A DNA stretch of 18,279 nucleotides, from positions 1 to 18,279 of the forward strand of contig ONPE01000015.1 of the NCBI GenBank assembly GCA_900319615.1, written 5' to 3'. The position numbers were made by a program, and so were the translations under genes. Of the stretch, positions 1 through 5,126 are shown piece by piece (the stretch's first letter is position 1; every line of letters begins with the position of its first letter). Below the pieces are notes generated by a model. The model was not told the origin of the DNA, made no database searches, and saw nothing but the letters and a program-made list of their open reading frames with translations. This DNA comes from an uncultured Eubacteriales bacterium (GTDB lineage Bacteria; Bacillota; Clostridia; Oscillospirales; Acutalibacteraceae).

Positions 1-924
1 GTTCGAGCCCAACAGACGCAGCTTTGAGTAGCCGCCGTGGATCTCGTCGAGATATCCGCCGTGGGTATAGTTCGCGATGCTTATCAGCACCGAGTCGCTG
101 AGGTCTGTGCTCTGTGAAAGCTCACGATATGATGACGCGATGAAGTTAACGATGCGGCGGTGCAGCTCGCCCGCGAGCCGCAGCCTGCCTCCCTCATCTG
201 AAAGATCGTTCTCCATGCACGGTGACGGCATACTCTCCATCGGGGTAAAACCGGTTATCTCCCCCGTCGCCTTGCGCACGAGAGCCCTCTTCCAGCCGGT
301 GTGCCCCATATCCAGCACAAGCGCGGCGGAGTTATCCTCCATAAGCCGCTGAGCCACACCCATCACACCCAGATAGCTGCCGTTTTCAAACAGCATTATA
401 TGATACGGCTTCACGCCTGCGATATCAAAGGTATTGTGGATGTACTCCTTGAAGCGCCGCCCGAGCATCGAGCTCGCCAAGCCCCCGGTGAGTATTATCG
501 TATCGAGCTGCCCCCAGTACTCCCAGCAGGCGTCATCCCAGTCCGGACGCGCAAGGCGGTTCTCCTTCTCCCCCATCCGCAGGGTGAGCAGAATCAGCCC
601 GAGCCGTGTGCCGAACTTCTTCACCACCTGCTGAGCCAGCTGACGGCACCGCATATCGCCCGAGGATGACAGCCCCTCGTCCAATATAAAAGGAAGCTTG
701 GAGTCGGGTATATCGCTGATATCAAGCGAATACCTGCGAGCGATACGGCTTATCTCCGCGACCACCAAGGGAGTCGAAAAGATATCCTTGAACATCAAGC
801 CCTCTATGGCGTCATCCATCCCGTAAAGCGGCAGCTTAGCCAGGACCGCACGGTTAAGCGAGCAGCGCGATGTGACATATTCGCTATTATCGTTATCAGA
901 TACGGATATAAACGGATTTTTCAT
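1..924 (-). CDS. ROK-like (ASKHA-fold) sugar-kinase-like protein with apparently permuted halves, 3' end outside window
   Basis: The ATG at 924-922 follows AGGAGG (937-932) with 7 nt spacing. The frame stays open for 308 codons to the window edge, so the C-terminus is missing. Residues about 90-195 read like the C-terminal half of a ROK kinase: a helix with RLGLILLTL, then IILTGGLASS (a GG nucleotide-binding strand), then GSYLGVMGVAQ. Residues about 200-215 (LVLDMGHTGWKRALVR) look like the N-terminal DxGxT phosphate loop with its following strand, then TGEI and a SVLISIANYTHGG strand typical of the first ROK half. The halves therefore appear in swapped order. No membrane segment or signal peptide is visible. 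ROK kinases phosphorylate sugars with ATP; here the substrate and even activity are unknown. The assignment rests on motif reading only. The gene is divergent from the DUF6514-like gene. Confidence 0.55.
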   Translation of the reverse strand, partial: MKNPFISVSDNDNSEYVTSRCSLNRAVLAKLPLYGMDDAIEGLMFKDIFSTPLVVAEISRIARRYSLDISDIPDSKLPFILDEGLSSSGDMRCRQLAQQVVKKFGTRLGLILLTLRMGEKENRLARPDWDDACWEYWGQLDTIILTGGLASSMLGRRFKEYIHNTFDIAGVKPYHIMLFENGSYLGVMGVAQRLMEDNSAALVLDMGHTGWKRALVRKATGEITGFTPMESMPSPCMENDLSDEGGRLRLAGELHRRIVNFIASSYRELSQSTDLSDSVLISIANYTHGGYLDEIHGGYSKLRLLGSN

Positions 925-958
925 CTTTTCGCCTCCTGTGCAGATCATTGATACAATC

Positions 959-987
959 ATAATATCACAGTTATCTGTTCATGACAA
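959..987 (-). promoter_or_regulatory. sigma-A-type promoter of the ROK-like gene
   Basis: On the minus strand, TTGTCA (987-982) and TATTAT (964-959) are separated by exactly 17 nt. Transcription would start near 952, giving a leader of about 28 nt that carries the AGGAGG ribosome site. Confidence 0.65.
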
Positions 988-1030
988 TAGGGATATTCTG
1001 TTACAAAACAAGTTGAATTGTGTCGTTTTC

Positions 1031-1046
1031 TGTAATGTTCATTACA
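1031..1046. promoter_or_regulatory. 16-bp palindrome, operator candidate
   Basis: The sequence is TGTAATG-TT-CATTACA, a perfect 7+7 dyad. It lies between the two divergent promoters, about 45 bp upstream of the minus-strand -35 box and 15 bp upstream of the plus-strand one. Its shape suits a dimeric repressor or activator. The cognate regulator is not in the window. Confidence 0.4.
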
Positions 1047-1061
1047 CTTTTGTAGAAAAGC

Positions 1062-1090
1062 TTGATTACTGCTGATTTTGGTGATAATAT
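1062..1090 (+). promoter_or_regulatory. probable sigma-A promoter of the DUF6514-like gene
   Basis: TTGATT (1062-1067) and TAATAT (1085-1090) are 17 nt apart. The predicted start is near 1097, giving a leader of about 30 nt. That leader contains a 6-bp hairpin, GTGAAT-CGA-ATTCAC (1102-1116), directly in front of the Shine-Dalgarno site. Boxes are only moderate matches. Confidence 0.45.
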
Positions 1091-1128
1091 TTCACCTGTA
1101 AGTGAATCGAATTCACGAGGAGTTAGCC

Positions 1129-1359
1129 GTGACAGAATACAGGATCTTTTCAAAGAGCGTATGCGACCGCGAAAACTGCATATACGAAACATACGGTATA
1201 GAAGCATATGAGTCGGGCGAGGTTATCCGCGCGGTCGGAGATATCTCGACGGATAAGACCGCCGTATCGGAGCTGGTCAGACTGTTCAACAAGGAGGAGC
1301 TTTCTATCCTCCACCTTGATATTGCTATAGAAGATTTCCTATATGAATTAAAGGTATAA
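1129..1359 (+). CDS. small DUF6514-like protein of unknown function
   Basis: This is a 76-residue protein. I chose the GTG at 1129 because GAGGAG (1117-1122) sits 6 nt ahead of it; an in-frame GTG at 1102 has no ribosome site and falls inside a hairpin. The pattern TYGIEAYE, then DISTDKTAVSELVRLFN, then LHLDIAIEDFL near the C-terminus matches what I recall of the DUF6514 family of short clostridial proteins. It has no signal peptide or membrane segment and looks like a soluble alpha/beta domain. The function is unknown. It stands alone under its own promoter, with the radical SAM gene starting 137 nt later behind a separate -10 box. Confidence 0.7.
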   Translation: MTEYRIFSKSVCDRENCIYETYGIEAYESGEVIRAVGDISTDKTAVSELVRLFNKEELSILHLDIAIEDFLYELKV

Positions 1360-1470
1360 GGCAGCACCGCACGATTAGCTGCACACCTTGCTTTATTATT
1401 CTGTCAGTCCGGACGATCGCCGCATCTGAATTATACTGTATTCACTATAGCGTTTTTGCGGAGAATATGA

Positions 1471-1489
1471 TATAATCTGTACAAGGGGG
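1471..1489 (+). promoter_or_regulatory. -10 box and ribosome site of the radical SAM gene
   Basis: A consensus TATAAT lies at 1471-1476, with AAGGGGG at 1483-1489, 7 nt before the ATG. No good -35 box is seen at 16-18 nt upstream, so the promoter may depend on an activator or be weak. The leader would be very short. The rest of the 1360-1496 gap shows nothing I can identify. Confidence 0.45.
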
Positions 1490-1496
1490 TGCGAAT

Positions 1497-2387
1497 ATGC
1501 TCTGTGATCTCTGTCCGAGAGGATGTAATGTCGACCGTGATGAAAAGAACTTCGGCTTCTGCGGGGTCGGCGAGCTGCCGAAGCTCGCGCGCGTTGCTCC
1601 GCACTATGACGAGGAACCGCCGATCAGCGGTACGAACGGCGCGGGTACGGTATTCTTCAGCGGATGCAGTCTGCGATGCGTATATTGCCAGAACTACGAG
1701 ATATCGACCGGCTGCGTAGGCAGCTATGTCACGCCCTATCAGCTCAGCGAAGAGTACCGCAGGCTCGAAAGCATGGGCGTACACAATATAGAGCTCGTCA
1801 CCCCGGGGCACTATATCCACGCGGTGATCGAAAGCCTTAGCATATACAAACCCGCTATACCTATTATATACAACAGCTCCGGATATGAGAAGTTAAGCTC
1901 CCTGCAAAGACTCGAGGGACTGATAGACGTATACCTCCCCGACTTCAAATACAGCGACAACGCCCTTGCAAAGCGGCTCTCAGCCTGCCCCGACTATGTC
2001 GAAACAGCCACAGCCGCAATAGACGAGATGCTCCGACAGCAAAGCGAGATTGTCAGGGAAAACGGCTTGATAAAGCGCGGAGTCATCATCCGCCACCTTG
2101 TCCTTCCGTCGCACACGCGGAACAGCATCGGCGTTCTGCAAATGATCAGGGATAACTTTGGCACGAGTACCCCGGTCAGCCTGATGGCGCAATATATGCC
2201 TGCAGGCAGAGCCGCCGAATACCCCGATATAAACCGCCGCCTGACAAAACGCGAGTACAACAAGGTGCTCGATAAAATGTATGAGCTCGGCTTGGACGGC
2301 TTCGCACAGGAACTCGAAGCCTCAGACAAAAAGTACGTCCCGGAGTGGAACTACTGTAACAATCAGGAGTTAGGAATGAGGAATTAG
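1497..2387 (+). CDS. radical SAM protein, PflX / COG1313 type
   Basis: This 296-residue protein has an N-terminal cysteine cluster (C3, C6, C10, C22, in MLCDLCPRGC and GFCGVGE). It then carries the radical SAM signature CSLRCVYC (C57, C61, C64), which holds the [4Fe-4S] cluster that cleaves S-adenosylmethionine. The downstream segments VTPGHYIHAV, YNSSGYE and VYLPDFKY fit the COG1313 'PflX' group, related to pyruvate formate-lyase activating enzymes, and the length is normal for it. The substrate is unknown; no glycyl radical enzyme is nearby. The last eight codons (NQELGMRN) and the stop are contributed by the left arm of a repeat element beginning at about 2365, so the natural C-terminus has probably been altered. 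Confidence 0.85.
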   Translation: MLCDLCPRGCNVDRDEKNFGFCGVGELPKLARVAPHYDEEPPISGTNGAGTVFFSGCSLRCVYCQNYEISTGCVGSYVTPYQLSEEYRRLESMGVHNIELVTPGHYIHAVIESLSIYKPAIPIIYNSSGYEKLSSLQRLEGLIDVYLPDFKYSDNALAKRLSACPDYVETATAAIDEMLRQQSEIVRENGLIKRGVIIRHLVLPSHTRNSIGVLQMIRDNFGTSTPVSLMAQYMPAGRAAEYPDINRRLTKREYNKVLDKMYELGLDGFAQELEASDKKYVPEWNYCNNQELGMRN

Positions 2388-2562
2388 GAATTTTGGGAAA
2401 GCCTGACGGCTTTTTGATTGAAATACATACATAAATAATACAGTGTTCGCGACTCTGTTTCACGGATGTTATTATTTATGATACAATCATTTTGATAAAA
2501 TCTATAGATTCGGGTGTGAGCGGAGCCCTCCATCAACTCCTAACTCCTCACTCCTAACTCCT
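2365..2562. repeat. ~198-bp repeat element with inverted heptamer-repeat ends (MITE-like)
   Basis: The left arm 2365-2392 is four degenerate heptamers of the form AGGARTT/G. The right arm 2535-2562 is its reverse complement at 25 of 28 positions, and all three differences are G/A transitions at the same heptamer position. Inside lies a second 11-bp inverted repeat, CATAAATAATA (2430-2440) with TATTATTTATG (2470-2480), around a 29-nt loop. There is no coding capacity. It overlaps the end of the radical SAM gene and abuts the rny terminator. It could be a non-autonomous mobile element, a structured intergenic repeat, or two independent heptamer tracts. Confidence 0.55.
2398..2415 (+). terminator. 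weak terminator after the radical SAM gene
   Basis: A 6-bp stem, AAAGCC (2398-2403) and GGCTTT (2408-2413), has a TGAC loop and runs into a T tract ending at 2415. It starts 10 nt after the stop codon, inside the repeat element. Confidence 0.5.
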
Positions 2563-2568
2563 AACTAA

Positions 2569-2596
2569 AAAAAGCACTGCCGAAGCAGTGCTTTTT
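2569..2596. terminator. bidirectional intrinsic terminator (rny and radical SAM side)
   Basis: A 12-bp stem, AAAAAGCACTGC (2569-2580) and GCAGTGCTTTTT (2585-2596), has a CGAA loop. It has runs of A on one side and T on the other, so it works on both strands. The rny stop codon is 4 nt away. Confidence 0.85.
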
Positions 2597-2600
2597 CTTA

Positions 2601-4151
2601 TCATTTTGCGTAATCTATCGCGCGGGATTCGCGGATGATGTTGACCTTGATCTGACCCGGATACTCGAGCTCCTCTTCGATCTTCTTGCAGATATCTCTT
2701 GCAAGTGAAGCCATAGAGTCGTCCTTGACCTGCTCGGGCTTGACCATGATACGTACCTCGCGGCCTGCCTGGATAGCGAAAGACGTCTCGACGCCCTTGA
2801 AGGACGATGCGACCTCTTCGAGCTTCTGCAGACGCTTGATGTAGTTCTCGAGGTTCTCGCGGCGTGCGCCGGGACGGGCTGCCGAGATAGCGTCGGCTGC
2901 CTGAACGATGCAGGCTACGACCGTCTTAGCCTCTACGTCGCCGTGGTGAGCGTGGATCGCATGGACGACCGCGTCGCTCTCCTTGTACTTGCGTGCGATA
3001 TCCACGCCGATCTCAACGTGGCTGCCCTCGATCTCGTGGTCGAGCGCCTTACCGATATCATGCAGCAGACCGGCTCGCTTGGCGACCTTGGGGTCGAGAC
3101 CGAGCTCGGACGCGATCATACCGGAAATGTAGCAGACCTCGAGAGAGTGGTTCAAAACGTTCTGACCGTAGCTGGTACGGTACTTCAGCCTGCCGAGGAT
3201 CTTTACGAGCTCGGGATGCAGACCGTGTACGCCTGCGTCCAGCACGGCGCGTTCGCCTGCCTGCTTGATGCTCGCCTCTACCTCGCGGCGTGCCTTCTCG
3301 ACCATCTCCTCGACTCTTGCCGGATGGATACGGCCGTCGGCGATCAGCTTCTCCAGAGCTACGCGCGCGATCTCACGGCGCACGGGCTCAAAGCAGGAGA
3401 TCGTGATAGCCTCGGGTGTGTCGTCGATAATGAGGTCGCAGCCTGTCATGGTCTCGATGGCGCGGATGTTGCGTCCCTCGCGTCCGATGATGCGGCCCTT
3501 CATCTCATCGTTGGGCAGCGGCACTACCGATACAGTCGCCTCGGCGACCTGATCGGCGGCGCAGCGCTGGATAGCCAGCGAGATGATGTTGCGCGCGCGC
3601 TTGTCGGACTCGTCCTTGAGCTGCTGCTCATACTCCATTATCTTAAGGGATTTCTCCCTCGTCAGCTCGGATTCGAGCTGGCTGAGCAGATATGCCTTAG
3701 CCTGATCCACGGTGTAACCCGAGATCCTCTCGAGCATATCAAACTGACTCTTTTTGATTGTTTCCGCCTCGGCGAGTCGTCCCTCGGCGTCCTTGATCTT
3801 TTTGTTGGCTCTCTCTTCCTTTTTCTCGACGTTGTCGATCTTGCGGTCGAGAGTCTCCTCTTTTTGCTGGATACGGCGCTCCTGGCGCTGTACCTCCTTG
3901 CGGCGGTCGGCGATCTCCTTCTCGCCCTCCTCACGAAGGCGGTGAGCCTCGTCCTTGCCCTCAAGGATAGCTTCCTTCTTCTTTGCTTCGGCTGTCTTCA
4001 TAGCGTCGGACACTATACGCTTGGCTTCCGCCTCGGCGCTGCCTATCTCCGCCTCGGCGACCTTCTTGCGGTAAGCACTGCCCAGGACAACGCCCACGCC
4101 TGCGCCTATCAGCAGAGCGACGACTATGAGTATGATACTCAAAGCACTCAC
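2601..4151 (-). CDS. rny: ribonuclease Y
   Basis: This 516-residue membrane-anchored endoribonuclease starts mRNA decay in Gram-positive bacteria; the length matches the family (about 520). An N-terminal membrane helix spans residues 4-24 (LSIILIVVALLIGAGVGVVL), followed by a long charged coiled coil (about 30-190). A KH RNA-binding domain carries GRIIGREGRN (219-228). The HD phosphohydrolase domain has H335, then LLHDIGKA with H364-D365, then HAIHAHHGD (about 397-405) and AADAIS. It starts at GTG (4151-4149) with AAGGAGG (4165-4159) 7 nt upstream. An ATG at 4153 is out of frame and is followed at once by TGA. The promoter lies about 290 nt upstream. In Bacillus the enzyme anchors a degradosome-like complex; no partners are encoded here. 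Confidence 0.97.
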   Translation of the reverse strand: MSALSIILIVVALLIGAGVGVVLGSAYRKKVAEAEIGSAEAEAKRIVSDAMKTAEAKKKEAILEGKDEAHRLREEGEKEIADRRKEVQRQERRIQQKEETLDRKIDNVEKKEERANKKIKDAEGRLAEAETIKKSQFDMLERISGYTVDQAKAYLLSQLESELTREKSLKIMEYEQQLKDESDKRARNIISLAIQRCAADQVAEATVSVVPLPNDEMKGRIIGREGRNIRAIETMTGCDLIIDDTPEAITISCFEPVRREIARVALEKLIADGRIHPARVEEMVEKARREVEASIKQAGERAVLDAGVHGLHPELVKILGRLKYRTSYGQNVLNHSLEVCYISGMIASELGLDPKVAKRAGLLHDIGKALDHEIEGSHVEIGVDIARKYKESDAVVHAIHAHHGDVEAKTVVACIVQAADAISAARPGARRENLENYIKRLQKLEEVASSFKGVETSFAIQAGREVRIMVKPEQVKDDSMASLARDICKKIEEELEYPGQIKVNIIRESRAIDYAK

Positions 4152-4439
4152 ATTGACACCTCCTTGATTTGATTCTTCTGATCAAACTCAACTCACGGTG
4201 CCGTTACTCAGATATTCAGTTTTGTATTACCACTGTCAAAGCGACAGAAAACATAGTGATCCGCGAAAATGTATCATATATATGAAAAGCATCAAAGCGG
4301 CTTGAAAATGGCAATATGGGTAAAATATCTATATATAACGGCTCTCTAAGAGAGTCTAATAAAAAGGCAGGGATCCGTCGAAAAACAACGATCGGACCCG
4401 GTGCTGCGGCAACAGGCATACTGCACCACTATCACACCA
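4152..4439 (-). other. long 5' untranslated leader of rny
   Basis: About 288 nt separate the predicted transcription start (~4439) from the GTG. The minus-strand RNA can fold a hairpin near 4401-4371, with GGGTCCG pairing CGGATCCC, one bulged A and an inner TCG/CGA. A second hairpin is CTCTC-TTA-GAGAG at 4354-4342. I recognise no known riboswitch or T-box. A 67-codon frame in the leader lacks a ribosome site and is not called. Confidence 0.45.
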
Positions 4440-4445
4440 TAACTT

Positions 4446-4474
4446 ATAATAATATAAACAAGGTCAAATGTCAA
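4446..4474 (-). promoter_or_regulatory. strong sigma-A promoter upstream of rny
   Basis: On the minus strand, a perfect TTGACA (4474-4469) and TATTAT (4451-4446) are 17 nt apart. It is the best promoter match upstream of rny and faces it. The stretch 4475-4612 beyond it shows no gene or structure I can support. Confidence 0.75.
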
Positions 4475-4612
4475 GTGATTTTTCTATATATGAAATATAG
4501 GTTTTGTCGAAATATTCAATTCTGACCGCCGGCTTGATGTTTTTCTCTTTTTCAGATACCGCAGCAGAATTTACCCTCCTGCTTGAACATAATATCACCA
4601 CGTTTTGGGCAT

Positions 4613-4639
4613 AAGAAAACCGCCCTCAACGAGAGCGGT
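4613..4639 (-). terminator. intrinsic terminator, minus strand
   Basis: Read on the minus strand, ACCGCTCTC and GAGGGCGGT form a 9-bp stem with a 3-nt GTT loop, followed by TTTTCTTAT. One pair is G-U in the minus-strand RNA and would be an A-C mismatch on the plus strand, so the minus direction is favoured. It sits 25 nt after the stop of the small minus-strand ORF at 4665-4790. Confidence 0.65.
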
Positions 4640-4664
4640 ATAACTACCTGTTTTGCATTTGTTC

Positions 4665-4790
4665 TCATTTTATGCCAACTTCCAGAGAAAACAAAAGAAT
4701 ATTTTCATAACTAACATCTTTTCCGTTATCAATGTAATCGATTATTAATTGTCGATCTTCATCGAATGGATACTCTGCAACTGTTAACAT
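4665..4790 (-). CDS. possible 41-residue ORF or gene remnant, unknown function
   Basis: On the minus strand, ATG at 4790 is preceded by AAGGGTG at about 8 nt and opens a 41-codon frame beginning MLTVAEYPFDEDRQ and ending FSLEVGIK. The sequence is acidic, with no membrane segment. A minus-strand terminator follows its stop, which suggests real transcription. The same frame stays open for about 14 codons upstream of the ATG before two stops, and a second frame just upstream (GTG near 4854, FDMIDKDFHGWRITKGDEYV) looks equally protein-like and runs into the ORF. A frameshifted remnant of a longer gene is therefore as likely as an intact small gene. The DNA is much richer in A+T than its neighbours. 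I do not recognise the family. Confidence 0.25.
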   Translation of the reverse strand: MLTVAEYPFDEDRQLIIDYIDNGKDVSYENILLFSLEVGIK

Positions 4791-4856
4791 ACTCGTCACC
4801 CTTCGTAATTCTCCAGCCGTGAAAATCTTTGTCTATCATATCAAATTTGTCCACAT

Positions 4857-4945
4857 TTGTACATATCCGATTCTGTGAAAAATGTACAAGTGGATTTTTC
4901 CGTTATCGGGGCATAATCGCATGTCAACGCGATTTCTTTGTACAT
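4857..4945. repeat. three copies of TTGTACAT upstream of glgB
   Basis: TTGTACAT occurs at 4857-4864 (plus), 4882-4889 (minus, as ATGTACAA) and 4938-4945 (plus). Each is centred on the palindrome TGTACA. The cluster lies 180-270 bp before the glgB start. It could be regulator sites or remnants of the degraded tract. Confidence 0.3.
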
Positions 4946-4980
4946 ATAGTATGAAAAGGAGAAAAAATCCTTGTCTATAA

Positions 4981-5084
4981 TGACAACTCTATTGTCAGTT
5001 TTTATAAAAAATGCACTAAATCTTTGGGATTCAATTTCAGTTTTTACTTGAAATTGTCAAAAATGTCTGCTATTATAGAGTTGT
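4981..5084 (+). promoter_or_regulatory. glgBCDA promoter with overlapping dyads
   Basis: TTGAAA (5048-5053) and TATTAT (5071-5076) are 17 nt apart, placing the start near 5083 and a leader of about 44 nt before the glgB ATG. CAATTTCA (5032-5039) and TGAAATTG (5049-5056) form an 8-bp dyad covering the -35 box. ACAACTCTAT (4983-4992) is an exact inverted copy of ATAGAGTTGT (5075-5084), which covers the -10 end and start site. TGACAA-N5-TTGTCA (4981-4997) is a third dyad. A consensus TATAAT at 4976-4981 has no clear -35 box. Confidence 0.65.
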
Positions 5085-5126
5085 ATATTTATGTACTAAT
5101 TCTTTTTATAAAGGAGCGTAAGACTT

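Noticed and set aside
1360..1496. Possible repeat or small RNA in the gap before the radical SAM gene
   Set aside because: GC-rich words such as GGCAGCACCGCACGA looked structured, but no consistent stem or family pattern could be drawn.
2365..2562. CRISPR array reading of the heptamer repeats
   Set aside because: Repeat units are 7 bp and contiguous, arms are inverted, and there are no spacers.
2943..4172. 409-codon plus-strand frame opposite rny
   Set aside because: It is the antisense of the rny coding sequence; RNase Y is certain there and the frame has no recognisable domain or ribosome site.
4216..4419. 67-codon minus-strand frame in the rny leader
   Set aside because: It has no convincing ribosome site and no protein-like pattern; hairpins explain the region as well. 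A leader peptide cannot be fully excluded.
4316..4525. 69-codon plus-strand frame over the rny promoter
   Set aside because: It crosses the minus-strand promoter, has AT-rich random composition and no ribosome site.
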